Assembly (NCBI RefSeq): GCF_004361735.1
Contig: NZ_SNVV01000001.1
Span: forward strand, 124,001 to 188,000
DNA length: 64,000 nucleotides
Direction of reading: 5' to 3'
Source of the DNA: Azoarcus indigens
GTDB taxonomy: Bacteria > Pseudomonadota > Gammaproteobacteria > Burkholderiales > Rhodocyclaceae
Below are positions 23,232 to 32,258 of the stretch, piece by piece (positions within the stretch are counted from its first letter, which is position 1; each line of letters opens with the position of its first letter). The position numbers and the translations under genes were made by a program. The notes under the pieces were generated by a model, which saw only the letters and a list, made by a program, of their open reading frames with translations, did not search any database and was not told where the DNA came from.

Positions 23232-24098
23232 ATGGCGATGCAAGATTTCGACTCCCAGGCCAAGGCGTTCTCGGACCAGATCGAGGAAGAGCTGCAGGAA
23301 GGCCGGCTCAACTTTCCCACCTCGCTGGACGTTTCCCTGCGGATCAAGCGCCTTGCCGACAACCCCGGCGCCTCCCTGGACGACATTGCCGCGCTGGTGC
23401 GCGCCGAACCCGTGCTCAGCGCGAAGACGGTACGGATGGCCAACGCCGTGCTGCTCAATCCCTACAGCGCGCAGATCACCAGCGTGAACGATGCAGTGAA
23501 GCGCATCGGCCTCGCCTCCCTGCGCTGCCTCGCCTTCGCCGTGGCTGCCGAGCAACTGGCGCAGGATCACCGCTCCAAGAACATGCGCCTCATTGCCTCC
23601 GGCCTGTGGATGCATTCCGTGGACGTGGCCTCCTGGTCCTACGCCTTCGCCCGCCATCTACGCACCATGAACCCGGACACCGCGCTGCTGGCCGGCATGA
23701 TGGTGGACCTCGGCCAGTTCTTCCTGCTCTCCCGCGCCTCCGCCTACCCGGCCCTGGAGGAAAACATGAACCGCTTCGCCGAGTTCGTCGCCCTTTGGAA
23801 CGAACCGGTGGGCCGCGCGGTGCTGGAAGCCTTCGAGCTGCCGGAAGACATCCTCGACACCTTCCAGTACGAAGACCCCTACGGCGGCTCCTGGCCGCCC
23901 GCCAACCTCCGTGACTTGGTCTTCGTCGCCGGCCTCGCGGCTGAAACACCCAACCCCTTCGAGAACCTGCTGGGCGTCAAAGGCCGGCCGGAACTGCTGG
24001 GCAGCTGCATTGCCGGCATCGAAAAAGAAAAGTTCGACGCCCTGCTGGACGCCGCCCGCGACAGCAAACAGGAGATGCTGGCCGCAGTCTGCGGCTGA
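23232..24098 (+). CDS. HDOD-domain signalling protein
   Basis: A 288-residue cytosolic protein made largely of one HDOD domain, a non-catalytic relative of HD phosphohydrolases used as a scaffold in bacterial signalling. Visible features are LNFPTSLDVSLRIKRLADNPG at the start, AEPVLSAKTVRMANAVL, IGLASLRCLAFAVA and WMHSVDVASWSYAFA. The canonical HD metal pair is absent: the WMHSVDVA segment has H but lacks the HD doublet. The start is ATG 23232 (MAMQDF), with ATG 23238 as an alternative. It precedes an HD-GYP gene by 117 bases on the same strand, which suggests the two work in one c-di-GMP-related pathway. Confidence 0.88.
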   Translation: MAMQDFDSQAKAFSDQIEEELQEGRLNFPTSLDVSLRIKRLADNPGASLDDIAALVRAEPVLSAKTVRMANAVLLNPYSAQITSVNDAVKRIGLASLRCLAFAVAAEQLAQDHRSKNMRLIASGLWMHSVDVASWSYAFARHLRTMNPDTALLAGMMVDLGQFFLLSRASAYPALEENMNRFAEFVALWNEPVGRAVLEAFELPEDILDTFQYEDPYGGSWPPANLRDLVFVAGLAAETPNPFENLLGVKGRPELLGSCIAGIEKEKFDALLDAARDSKQEMLAAVCG

Positions 24099-24215
24099 CA
24101 CCACCGAGGACAAGGCGGCCAAGGTGCCGCGAAGTGCGCGCGGGAAGGAAGCAGCACGGGAATTCGACCGGCGGCTGCCGGTCACACCCTGACCCCAAAC
24201 AGCCTGGAGGCTGCC

Positions 24216-25337
24216 ATGTCGCCGCTCCCGCCCGGCTTCGCCCACCCCTTCGACGTCGCCACCGCGGATGCCTACCTTGCCGGCTCGCTGCCGGACGTGC
24301 TGCAGGAAGTGCGCAGTCACGTCGCCGGCGTGCATCAGGACATTGGCCGCATCGGCGCCTTCCTGTTGTCGGATGACGGCGCCGCCCTCACCTACTGGGC
24401 CGACTGCGACGGCCGGGTGCTGCCCTGCCCGGCGCCCTTCTCCGAGCTGCCGCTCAATCCCTCGCTGTCACGCTGTGGCGCCACCGGCCGCGCGCAGACC
24501 ACCTTCGTCCGCCCCGATCCAGCCCTGGAGTGGGCGGGCGACGGCAACCTGTGTCCGCTGCTGATCCTGCCGATACGCCATCAGCGGGGCTTCTTCGGTT
24601 TCCTGGTGTTCGAGTCCAGCCGCACCCTGGCTGCCCCCGCCCGCCTGATCCGGGAGCTGAGCGCCTGGGGCCCCTTGGCCGCCGGCCTGGTGGCGCGCGG
24701 CATCGAGTCCATACGCACGCTGATAGACACCACCCGCTTCGCCCACGACCTCACCCTGATGCGCGATGAGGAAACCGGCATGCATCAGCTACGGCTGCGC
24801 GACTACGTACGCATCATCGCCGACGAGCTCACCCTGGCCCACGGCCTGCCGGAAGGCTTCGCCGACGAACTGGCGCTGTTCGGGCCGCTGCACGACATCG
24901 GCAAGGTCGGCATCCCCGACGAAATCCTCCTCAAGCCCGGCCGACTGGAGCGCTTCGAGTGGGAAAAGATGAAGGAACACGTGGTAAAGGGCCGAGAACT
25001 GGTAGACCGCCTGATCGAGGGCTTCGCGCTGCAGGACACACCAGGCATACGCACCCTGCACGACGTCGTCTCCTGGCACCACGAGTACCTGGACGGCAGC
25101 GGCTACCCGGACGGTCGCATGGCGGACCAGATTCCGCTCACCACCCGGGTGGTGAGCACCGCGGACATCTTCGACGCCCTCACCGGCGCCCGCCCTTACA
25201 AGCCGTCGTGGACGCCAGACCAGGCTTTCGAAGAGATCAAGTCTCTCGCCGGCACCCGGCTGGACGCGGAATGCGTGGCGGCCATGCTGTCGGCCCGCAG
25301 CCGCATCGAAGCCGCCTGGCAGGGACACCAGGCCTGA
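24216..25337 (+). CDS. HD-GYP domain c-di-GMP phosphodiesterase
   Basis: A 373-residue cytosolic protein with an N-terminal GAF-like sensory half (residues about 1-170, including LCPLLILPIRHQRGFFGFLVF) and a C-terminal HD-GYP domain. The catalytic motifs are present: LHDIGKVGIPDEILLKPGRL, then HHEYLDGSGYPDGRMADQIP and the later VVSTADIFDALTGARPYK. The GYP triplet is intact, so c-di-GMP hydrolysis is likely. The start ATG 24216 follows CTGGAGG, a good ribosome binding site. It is paired with the upstream HDOD gene and convergent with kup. Confidence 0.94.
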   Translation: MSPLPPGFAHPFDVATADAYLAGSLPDVLQEVRSHVAGVHQDIGRIGAFLLSDDGAALTYWADCDGRVLPCPAPFSELPLNPSLSRCGATGRAQTTFVRPDPALEWAGDGNLCPLLILPIRHQRGFFGFLVFESSRTLAAPARLIRELSAWGPLAAGLVARGIESIRTLIDTTRFAHDLTLMRDEETGMHQLRLRDYVRIIADELTLAHGLPEGFADELALFGPLHDIGKVGIPDEILLKPGRLERFEWEKMKEHVVKGRELVDRLIEGFALQDTPGIRTLHDVVSWHHEYLDGSGYPDGRMADQIPLTTRVVSTADIFDALTGARPYKPSWTPDQAFEEIKSLAGTRLDAECVAAMLSARSRIEAAWQGHQA

Positions 25338-25341
25338 GACC

Positions 25342-25361
25342 CCGCAGCCAGCCGGCTGCGG
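25342..25361. terminator. Hairpin between convergent HD-GYP and kup genes
   Basis: CCGCAGCC (25342-25349) and GGCTGCGG (25354-25361) make a perfect 8-bp stem with a four-base loop in the 29-base gap between the two convergent stops. There is no T tract, so it is a probable but weak bidirectional terminator. Confidence 0.5.
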
Positions 25362-25366
25362 CAGCG

Positions 25367-27298
25367 CTACAGTTCCACCTGCGTGCCCAGTTCCACCACC
25401 CGGTTGGGCGGAATGCGGAAATAGTCGGCCGCGCTGCCGGCGTTGCGGAACATCAGAATGAAAAGCTTCTCCCGCCAGCTCGGCATGCCGGAACCGATAC
25501 GGGACACCAGCGTCTCGCGGCCGAGGAAGAAGGAGGTGGCCATCATCTCGAAGCGCATGCCCTGCTCGGCACAGGAGGCGAGCGCGGCGGGGATGTCCGG
25601 ATCGTCCTTGAAGCCATACTTCACCTTCAGCCGGTAGAAGCCGTAATCCAGCTCGTCCAGCGTGATTCGCTGGTTCTCCGGCACATAGGGCACGTCGGCC
25701 GTTTCCACCGTCAGCAGCACCACCCGCTCATGCAGCACCTTGTTGTGGATCAGGTTGTGCAGCAGCGCGCGCGGCACGCCTTCCAGCCAGGTCGTCATGA
25801 ACACCGCGGTGCCCTCCACCCGCGGCGGTGGGTTGTGGAACAGGGACTGGATGAAGCCGTCCAGCGGCATGGTGTCGGCACGGATGCGGTCGTTGAGCAG
25901 CTCGCGGCCACGCTTCCAGGTCGTCAGCAGGATGAAGATGGCGGCACCCACCAGCAGCGGGAACCAGCCGCCGGCAAGGATCTTCACCGTGGTGGCGGAG
26001 AAGAAGGCGACGTCCACCGTCAGGAACACCAGCAGGAACAGGAAAGTCCGCGCCCGGCCCCACTTCCACAGGTAGAGCACCACCACGCCGGCGAGCACGG
26101 TGTCTATCATCATCGTCAGCGTTACCGCGATGCCGTAGGCGGATGCCAGGGCGCTGGAGGAGTGGAAGCCGACCACCAGCGCGATCACCGCGCCCAGCAG
26201 CATCCAGTTGATGCCCGGCACGTAGATCTGGCCGATCTCGCGTTCAGAGGTATGCACCGTCTGCATGCGCGGCGCGTAACCCAGCTGTATGGCTTGGCGG
26301 GTCAGGGAGAAGGCGCCCGAGATCACTGCCTGGCTGGCGATGATGGTCGCCAGGGTCGCCATCGCCACCATCGGGTACAACAAGGGCTCCGGCACCAGCA
26401 GGTAGAAGGGATTGCGGACGTTGTCCGGGTGGTCCAGGATCAGCGCGCCCTGGCCGAGGTAATTGAGGTAGAGGGCCGGGAAGACCACCGAGAACCAGGC
26501 GTACTTGATCGGCCGCCGGCCGAAGTGGCCCATGTCGGCATACAGCGCCTCGCCGCCGGTGATGGCCAGCACCACCGCCCCCAGCCCCAGCCAGCCCAGC
26601 AAGGGCTGCTCGACGAAGAAGCGCACCGCCCACAGCGGATTCAGCGCGCCGAGTATCTCCGGGTGCAGCAGGATGCCATTGACGCCCAACCCGGCCAGCA
26701 CCGCGAACCAGCACAGCATCACCGGGCCGAAGATGGCGCCCACGCTGCCGGTGCCGCGCTGCTGCATCAGGAACAGGCCGATCAGCACCACCAGTGAGAT
26801 CGGCACCACCCAGTGCCGTAACGCCGGGGTCGCCACCTCCAGCCCCTCCACCGCCGAGAGCACCGAAATCGCCGGGGTGATCATGCCGTCGCCGTAGAAC
26901 AGCGCCGCGCCGAACACCCCCAGCGTGGAAAGCACCCAGGCGCGGCGGCCGGCCGGCAGTACCCGCAGGGCCAGCGAAGTGAGCGCCATGATGCCGCCCT
27001 CGCCACGGTTGTCGGCACGGGTGATGAAGATCACGTACTTGGCCGACACCACCAGCACCAGCGCCCAGAACACCAGCGAGAGGATGCCGTACACATTGGT
27101 CGGCGTGACCGCCACCGCGTGCGGGCCGTTGAACACTTCCTTCAGCGTGTAGAGCGGGCTGGTGCCGATGTCGCCATACACCACGCCGACTGCAGCCACC
27201 GCGGTCGCGACCAGGCTGCTCTTGCGATGCGCTCCATGCGGCATCCCCTCGGCCACTGCTTCTCCCTGCTCCACGGTCTGCCTGTCCTGCTCGGCCAT
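25367..27298 (-). CDS. kup: Low-affinity potassium uptake protein Kup
   Basis: Kup imports K+ with protons across the inner membrane. The 643-residue product has the family signature GVVYGDIGTSPLYTLKEVF near residue 38, about twelve membrane helices and a C-terminal cytoplasmic region ending GTQVEL. Motifs such as DNRGEGGIMALTSLA and YADMGHFGRRPIKYAW are typical. The length is slightly above the E. coli protein (622). It is convergent with the HD-GYP gene and lies downstream of an HSL-type hydrolase gene on the same strand, 105 bases apart. Confidence 0.96.
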   Translation of the reverse strand: MAEQDRQTVEQGEAVAEGMPHGAHRKSSLVATAVAAVGVVYGDIGTSPLYTLKEVFNGPHAVAVTPTNVYGILSLVFWALVLVVSAKYVIFITRADNRGEGGIMALTSLALRVLPAGRRAWVLSTLGVFGAALFYGDGMITPAISVLSAVEGLEVATPALRHWVVPISLVVLIGLFLMQQRGTGSVGAIFGPVMLCWFAVLAGLGVNGILLHPEILGALNPLWAVRFFVEQPLLGWLGLGAVVLAITGGEALYADMGHFGRRPIKYAWFSVVFPALYLNYLGQGALILDHPDNVRNPFYLLVPEPLLYPMVAMATLATIIASQAVISGAFSLTRQAIQLGYAPRMQTVHTSEREIGQIYVPGINWMLLGAVIALVVGFHSSSALASAYGIAVTLTMMIDTVLAGVVVLYLWKWGRARTFLFLLVFLTVDVAFFSATTVKILAGGWFPLLVGAAIFILLTTWKRGRELLNDRIRADTMPLDGFIQSLFHNPPPRVEGTAVFMTTWLEGVPRALLHNLIHNKVLHERVVLLTVETADVPYVPENQRITLDELDYGFYRLKVKYGFKDDPDIPAALASCAEQGMRFEMMATSFFLGRETLVSRIGSGMPSWREKLFILMFRNAGSAADYFRIPPNRVVELGTQVEL

Positions 27299-27403
27299 TT
27301 TTCGCCCTTGTTGTCTAGGTCATACCGCAAGCCTGAGGCTGCGGCGGAGGATAAATGCGCGGCCGCGACAAGCGGCATACATGCTCGCGCGTCTGTCGTG
27401 CAA

Positions 27404-28357
27404 TCAGGCCGCGGCGAGCGACAGGCGCTGCTTCAGCCGCTCGCCGATAGCGGCGACGATCTGCGCCGATTCGGGAAAGTACTTGCCCAGCGTCAGGAAG
27501 CCGTGGATCACGCCAGGCACCGGAAGCAGCTCGATCTCGCCGTCCTCCTCCGCCACCCGGGCGGCGAAGGCGGCGCAATCGTCCGCCAAGGGATCGAACT
27601 CGGCACTCACCAGCAGCATCGGCGGCAGGCTGGCAAGCGAGGCCGCGCGCATCGGCGAAGCACGCCAGTCCTCGGTGCCGCCCTGCGGCAGGTAGCGGGT
27701 GAAGAACCACTCCAGCGTGCCCTGGTCGAGCAGGAAGCCTTCGGCGTAGCGCTGGCGCGAGGGCCGGCCGCTGGCCATCTCGGTGCTGGGATAGACGAGG
27801 ATGAGGTCAGCCGGCTGCACGCCGCCGGCATCGCGCAAGGCCAGTGCGGTGACGATGGAGAGATTGCCGCCCGCACTGTCGCCGCCCAGCGCAACCCTCG
27901 AGGGGTCGATGGCCAGCAGCCCGGCATGTTCCTGCACCCACGCGTAGGCGAAGGCGGCGTCGTTCACCGCGGCCGGGAAGGGATGCTCCGGCGCCAGCCG
28001 GTAATCCACCGACAGCACCGCACAACCGGAAGCATTGGCGATCTCGCGGCAGAGCACGTCGTAGCTCTCCACGTCGCCCACGCACCAGCCGCCGCCATGG
28101 AACCACAGCAGCAAGGGCAGCACTTCCTCCGGCGCACTGCTCAGCGGCCGGTACAGCCGGCCCAGCAGCACCGAGCCGTCGCCGCGCCCCATGGGCACTT
28201 CCATGGTGGAAGCCACCGCCGGCGGCTCCGGCCGGAAGGCGTACTGCAGCTTCTGGAAGGAGTGGCGCGCCTGTTCCACCGAAAGTTCGTAGAAACGCGG
28301 CGCTCCGGTACGGTAGGCCATGGCCAGCAGGGACTGCGCTTGAGGCGTGAGGGGCAT
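27404..28357 (-). CDS. Alpha/beta hydrolase of the hormone-sensitive-lipase family
   Basis: A 317-residue soluble esterase or lipase-like enzyme. The HSL-type oxyanion motif LWFHGGGWCVGD (near residue 84), the nucleophile motif GGDSAGGN (near residue 158) and the Asp (SAEFDPLADD) and His (PGVIHGF) of the triad are all readable. There is no signal peptide, so it is probably cytosolic. Enzymes of this type cleave short-chain acyl esters. It lies between sbp and kup on the same strand, with a clear terminator between it and sbp. Confidence 0.92.
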   Translation of the reverse strand: MPLTPQAQSLLAMAYRTGAPRFYELSVEQARHSFQKLQYAFRPEPPAVASTMEVPMGRGDGSVLLGRLYRPLSSAPEEVLPLLLWFHGGGWCVGDVESYDVLCREIANASGCAVLSVDYRLAPEHPFPAAVNDAAFAYAWVQEHAGLLAIDPSRVALGGDSAGGNLSIVTALALRDAGGVQPADLILVYPSTEMASGRPSRQRYAEGFLLDQGTLEWFFTRYLPQGGTEDWRASPMRAASLASLPPMLLVSAEFDPLADDCAAFAARVAEEDGEIELLPVPGVIHGFLTLGKYFPESAQIVAAIGERLKQRLSLAAA

Positions 28358-28465
28358 TGGGGGTATCGACCGCCGCGCGCTGAGGCAGCGGCCCTATCTG
28401 TCTTATCGAGCCGCGATTCTAACCAGCGCCTACTGCGCCGTGGTGCACTGCATCGTCAACATGGA

Positions 28466-28497
28466 AAGGCCCTGGAGGCAAATGCCTCCAGGGCCTT
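28466..28497 (-). terminator. Strong hairpin terminator downstream of the sulfate-binding protein gene
   Basis: AAGGCCCTGGAGGC (28466-28479) and GCCTCCAGGGCCTT (28484-28497) form a perfect 14-bp stem with a four-base loop. It begins about 36 bases past the sbp stop on the minus strand and is followed by TTTCC, a short T stretch. The same inverted repeat also reads on the plus strand. Confidence 0.8.
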
Positions 28498-28533
28498 GGG
28501 CTGTCGCGCTCCAGGCCTTGAGCCCAGGATCGC

Positions 28534-29550
28534 TCAGCGGCCGCCGCTGTAGATCTGGTCGAAATTCGCGCCGTCGCCGAAGTGGGTCTTGGAGGCCTTC
28601 TGCCAGCCGCCGAAGGCTTCGTCGATGGTGAACAAGGTCGCCTTCGGGAACTGGGAGGCGTACTTCTCGGCGATCTTCGGATTGATCGGCCGGTAGTAGT
28701 TGCGCGCGGCAATCTCCTGGCCTTCCTCGGTGTAGAGGTATTCCAGGTAGGCCTGCGCCACCTTGCGGGTGCCCTTCTTGTCCACGTTCTTGTCCACCAC
28801 CGCGACCGGCGGTTCGGCGAGGATGGACAACGGCGGCACCACGATGTCGAACTTGTCCGGGCCCAGTTCCTTGATGGACATGATGGCCTCGTTCTCCCAG
28901 GCCAGCAGCACGTCGCCCAGGCCGCGCTCGACGAAGGTCACGGTGGAGCCGCGGGCACCGGAATCCAGCACCGGCACGTTCTTGTACAGCTTGCCGACGA
29001 ATTCCTTGGCCTTGTCGTCACCGCCGTACTTGCGCTTGGCGAACTCCCAGGCCGCCAGGTAGTTCCACTGGGCGCCGCCGGAGGTCTTGGGGTTGGGCGT
29101 GATCACGCTGACGCCGGACTTGACCAGGTCGTCCCAGTCCTTGATGCCCTTCGGGTTGCCCTTGCGCACCAGGAAGACGATGGTGGAGGTATAGGGCGTG
29201 CTGTTGTGCGGCAGGCGCTTCTGCCAATCGGCCGGCAGCACCTTGGCCTTCTCGGCGATGGCGTCGATGTCGTAGGCCAGCGCCAGGGTGACCACGTCGG
29301 CGTCGATTCCGTCAATCACGGTGCGCGCCTGCTTGCCGGAACCGCCATGGGATTGCTTGATGGTGACCTTCTCGCCGGTCTGCGCTTCCCAGTGCTTGGC
29401 GAAGGCGGCATTGAAGTCCTTGTAGAGCTCGCGCGTCGGATCATAGGAGACGTTGAGCAAGGTGGTCTGGGCGTAGGCCGCGCTGCTGAAAGCGGCGCCG
29501 GCGACGACTGCGGCGGCCAGCACTGACTTCAGCCGGAAGGGGAAAGCCAT
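28534..29550 (-). CDS. sbp: Periplasmic sulfate-binding protein of a sulfate ABC transporter
   Basis: A 338-residue secreted protein. It has a Sec signal peptide ([19 protein letters not shown], cleavage after about residue 27) and a body very like Sbp/Cys[21 protein letters not shown] at the mature N-terminus, then [36 protein letters not shown] and [20 protein letters not shown], which line the sulfate site. It should deliver sulfate or thiosulfate to a CysTWA permease. No cysT, cysW or cysA gene is nearby: the next gene downstream is an unrelated hydrolase behind a terminator. The gene is therefore monocistronic. AACAGGAGACCTTC is a strong ribosome binding site just before the ATG. Confidence 0.95.
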   Translation of the reverse strand: MAFPFRLKSVLAAAVVAGAAFSSAAYAQTTLLNVSYDPTRELYKDFNAAFAKHWEAQTGEKVTIKQSHGGSGKQARTVIDGIDADVVTLALAYDIDAIAEKAKVLPADWQKRLPHNSTPYTSTIVFLVRKGNPKGIKDWDDLVKSGVSVITPNPKTSGGAQWNYLAAWEFAKRKYGGDDKAKEFVGKLYKNVPVLDSGARGSTVTFVERGLGDVLLAWENEAIMSIKELGPDKFDIVVPPLSILAEPPVAVVDKNVDKKGTRKVAQAYLEYLYTEEGQEIAARNYYRPINPKIAEKYASQFPKATLFTIDEAFGGWQKASKTHFGDGANFDQIYSGGR

Positions 29551-29884
29551 GAAGGTCTCCTGTTGGTGTTTGCTAAATGACAGGAAGCAATTAAATACAG
29601 GGGTACTTAGAACTCAAAACAACAAATCCTGCGAACGATATCGCCGCCGCTGCTATCACGGAGAAAGCGGCGCCCAGGCGAAACCACCCCGGGCCCGCGC
29701 CCCAGGACCTGCTTCCGCAGCGCACCTCGAGCACGCTCAATGCCCTCGGGGGCCAGGCGCGCACATGCGCAGATCCACCTGGCGCCGTCGTCCCGGCCTG
29801 GTGCAACGCTCGCCACCGCCAGGCCTGGCTCCTGGAGGGCCTGGCTCGTAGAATCGGGGATTCCATCCTCATCCGGAACGTCCG
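29551..29884. other. Divergent intergenic region between sbp and ppk2
   Basis: The 334-base gap holds the sbp promoter in its AT-rich left part (about 29565-29640) and then turns GC-rich toward ppk2. No reading frame with a family-like sequence, RNA gene or convincing repeat is seen. No operator can be assigned by eye. Confidence 0.5.
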
Positions 29885-31099
29885 ATGTCCAACGCTGATC
29901 GCAAGCCCAAGGCCAGCCCCGAAACCGCGCCCTCTGCCGCCGCCCCCGCCACCACCGCTCGCCGCGGCAATGGCAGCCGCGCGCCGCGCCAGTCGGCCCG
30001 CAGCCGGCCAGCCAGCGCCGGCGACATCTCGCCGGACCTGAGCGCCGACGGCCTGGAGCGCTTCGAGGTCAAGCAGGCTGTGGATGCGGCCCGGCAGTCG
30101 AAGAAGGCAGCGGTGGACGACATCCTGGAAGCCGCCTCCAAGGGTGACGTGCCAGCGGTGGCCAGGACGCTGGAAGTGCTGCTGGCCGGCGCCTCGCCGG
30201 ACGACGCCCAGGCGCTGCGGCAGGCACTCACCCAGCCCGCCAGGCCGGCCAGGCCCACCCCGACGGTGAATCCGGACGACGAACTGGCGAACGACTGGCG
30301 CCAGGGCGGCTATCCCTACAAGAACCTGATGTCGCGCAAGGCCTACGAGAAACAGAAGTACCGCCTGCAGGTGGAGCTGCTGAAACTCCAGGCCTGGGTG
30401 AAGGAGACCGGCCAGAAGGTGGTGATCGTGTTCGAGGGCCGGGACGCGGCCGGCAAGGGCGGCACCATCAAGCGCTTCATGGAGCACCTGAACCCGCGCG
30501 GCGCCCACGTCGTGGCGCTGGAGAAACCCTCCGAGGTGGAACGCGGCCAGTGGTACTTCCAGCGCTACATCCAGCACCTGCCCACCGCTGGCGAGATCGT
30601 GCTGTTCGACCGCTCCTGGTACAACCGCGCCGGCGTCGAGCGGGTGATGGGCTTCTGCAACAACGACGAGTACAACGAGTTCATGCGCCAGGTGCCGGAG
30701 TTCGAACGCAATCTGGCACGCAGCGGCATCCACCTGATCAAGTTCTGGTTCTCGGTAAGCCGCGAGGAGCAACGCCGCCGCTTCAAGGAGCGCGAGCGCC
30801 ACCCGCTGAAGCAGTGGAAGCTGTCGCCCATCGACCTCGCCTCGCTGGACAAGTGGGACGACTACACCAAGGCCAAGGAAGCGATGTTCTTCTACACCGA
30901 CACCGCGGATGCGCCGTGGACGGTGGTGAAGTCTGACTGCAAGAAGCGCGCGCGCCTGAACGCACTGCGCTACGTCCTGCACAAGCTGCCCTACGCCAAC
31001 AAGAACATAGACCGCATCGGCCCGCTGGACCCGCTGCTGGTCGGCCGCGCCAACGTGGTGTACGAGCGCGGAGAGAAGGACGGCGCGGCGCTGCTGTGA
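29885..31099 (+). CDS. ppk2: Polyphosphate kinase 2 (PPK2)
   Basis: PPK2 transfers phosphate between polyphosphate and nucleotides, mainly using polyphosphate to make GTP or ATP. The 404-residue protein has a low-complexity Ala/Pro/Arg-rich N-terminal extension of about 120 residues, then the PPK2 domain. That domain includes QGGYPYKNLMSRKAYEKQK, the P-loop VIVFEGRDAAGKGGTIKRF near residue 180, and the lid and Walker B region LFDRSWYNRAGVERVMGF. A single PPK2 domain with this length fits class I enzymes. The gene is monocistronic, ends at a strong terminator, and is convergent with a degenerate EAL gene. Confidence 0.95.
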   Translation: MSNADRKPKASPETAPSAAAPATTARRGNGSRAPRQSARSRPASAGDISPDLSADGLERFEVKQAVDAARQSKKAAVDDILEAASKGDVPAVARTLEVLLAGASPDDAQALRQALTQPARPARPTPTVNPDDELANDWRQGGYPYKNLMSRKAYEKQKYRLQVELLKLQAWVKETGQKVVIVFEGRDAAGKGGTIKRFMEHLNPRGAHVVALEKPSEVERGQWYFQRYIQHLPTAGEIVLFDRSWYNRAGVERVMGFCNNDEYNEFMRQVPEFERNLARSGIHLIKFWFSVSREEQRRRFKERERHPLKQWKLSPIDLASLDKWDDYTKAKEAMFFYTDTADAPWTVVKSDCKKRARLNALRYVLHKLPYANKNIDRIGPLDPLLVGRANVVYERGEKDGAALL

Positions 31100-31127
31100 G
31101 GACTGCGGCCTGACCCCGGCCCCACAG

Positions 31128-31156
31128 AAAACGCGGCGCCACGGCCCCGCGTTTTT
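31128..31156 (+). terminator. Rho-independent terminator after ppk2
   Basis: AAAACGCGG (31128-31136) and CCGCGTTTT (31147-31155) form a 9-bp stem ending in a T run (31152-31156), 28 bases after the ppk2 stop. The A-rich left arm suggests it may also work for the convergent EAL gene. Confidence 0.8.
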
Positions 31157-31213
31157 CGTTTCCAGGCAGGGCAATCGCGGAAACCGGCCCGACCAGGGCC
31201 GTACTCCGCCGCC

Positions 31214-32017
31214 TCAAGCCGCCAATACGCCTCCGCCCCGGATCGCCACCCGCGGATCACCATCCAGCGCATAACCCTGCGCCCAGGCGCCATCCAGCGC
31301 CGCCACCTCGGCGCGCTGTTCCGCCCGCTCCACCCGGGTGAACACCGGCCGCGCGCCATGCGTCGCCGCCAGTTCGGCGAAGGCGGCAAATTCCTCGCGT
31401 CTGAGCCTGCGGCTGTCTATCTTGACGAAGTTAGGTCGCAGTTCACCGAACAGCTTTTCCAGCTCGCCCACCGAGTTCACATTGACCGCCACCTTGAAGC
31501 CGTTGAGGCGGTAATTGGAAAGCACGAAGGCGAGCAGTTGCGGATCGGCGCAGGCGGATTCCGGCGTCTCGATAACCACATTGATCGACGGCCGCCCCAG
31601 CAGGTCGAGGATGCGGCGGAAGGCGCGGCCGTGATCCTCGGTCACCGCCGCCAGCAGGCGGCCGTGGACGTTGAGGAAGAGGTATTCGTCGCGGACTTCG
31701 GCCAGGGGATCATTCAGCGTATGCAGCGTACGGCACAAGCGGTCCAGGCCGACCAGGGCATCGTCATCGGCCACCATGGAGAACAAGCCCCACGGCGACA
31801 GGCCGGCGCCGCCGCCGGCGTGGCTGCGTACCAGGGCTTCACGCCCCATCCGACGTACACCGGCCTCCCCTGCCAGCGCCACCACCGGCTGATAAACGCT
31901 GGCGAGCTCGGCGGCGAAGAAGCGGCCGACGACTCTGCCGCCCGCGTCGCGCCGCAGGCTCAGGCCCGGCTGCCAGTCGAGCGGCAGCCACTCGAATGCA
32001 TCGCCTCGTCTGCCCAT
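31214..32017 (-). CDS. Degenerate EAL-domain protein
   Basis: A 267-residue cytosolic protein built from one EAL (c-di-GMP phosphodiesterase) fold. Conserved pieces are VYQPVV (41-46), EAL at 60-62, the FLNVHGR segment with N116, VVIETPE with E150, VKID at 198-201 and the C-terminal AQGYALDGDP. Missing are the metal-binding Asp pair of DDFGTG, replaced by VAVNVNSVG near 177-184, and the first Glu of EGVE, replaced in FTRVE at 227-230. Without these residues hydrolysis is not expected, so it may act as a c-di-GMP binding or protein-interaction module. It is convergent with ppk2 and divergent from the hydrolase at 32259. Confidence 0.88.
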   Translation of the reverse strand: MGRRGDAFEWLPLDWQPGLSLRRDAGGRVVGRFFAAELASVYQPVVALAGEAGVRRMGREALVRSHAGGGAGLSPWGLFSMVADDDALVGLDRLCRTLHTLNDPLAEVRDEYLFLNVHGRLLAAVTEDHGRAFRRILDLLGRPSINVVIETPESACADPQLLAFVLSNYRLNGFKVAVNVNSVGELEKLFGELRPNFVKIDSRRLRREEFAAFAELAATHGARPVFTRVERAEQRAEVAALDGAWAQGYALDGDPRVAIRGGGVLAA

Positions 32018-32258
32018 TTCCTGGTCCCCCGCTTGTCCCGAAACCGCGGCAGTCTAGGGGCGTCAAACCTACGGGGGAACGAAGAAAGCATGCTTAGCTT
32101 TCCATGTGGCGCCCGCCCCGCCGGCCCCTTCATGCCCCTCCGCCGGTCACCCGGCTATTCACCGGGGCGCGAAATGCTATGCACAAATAGTTGGTTCATC
32201 GGCCCGCTGCCGGGTGGACATACTGCAGCCCGTTTCCGCTGCCCCTGGAGGCCAGACC

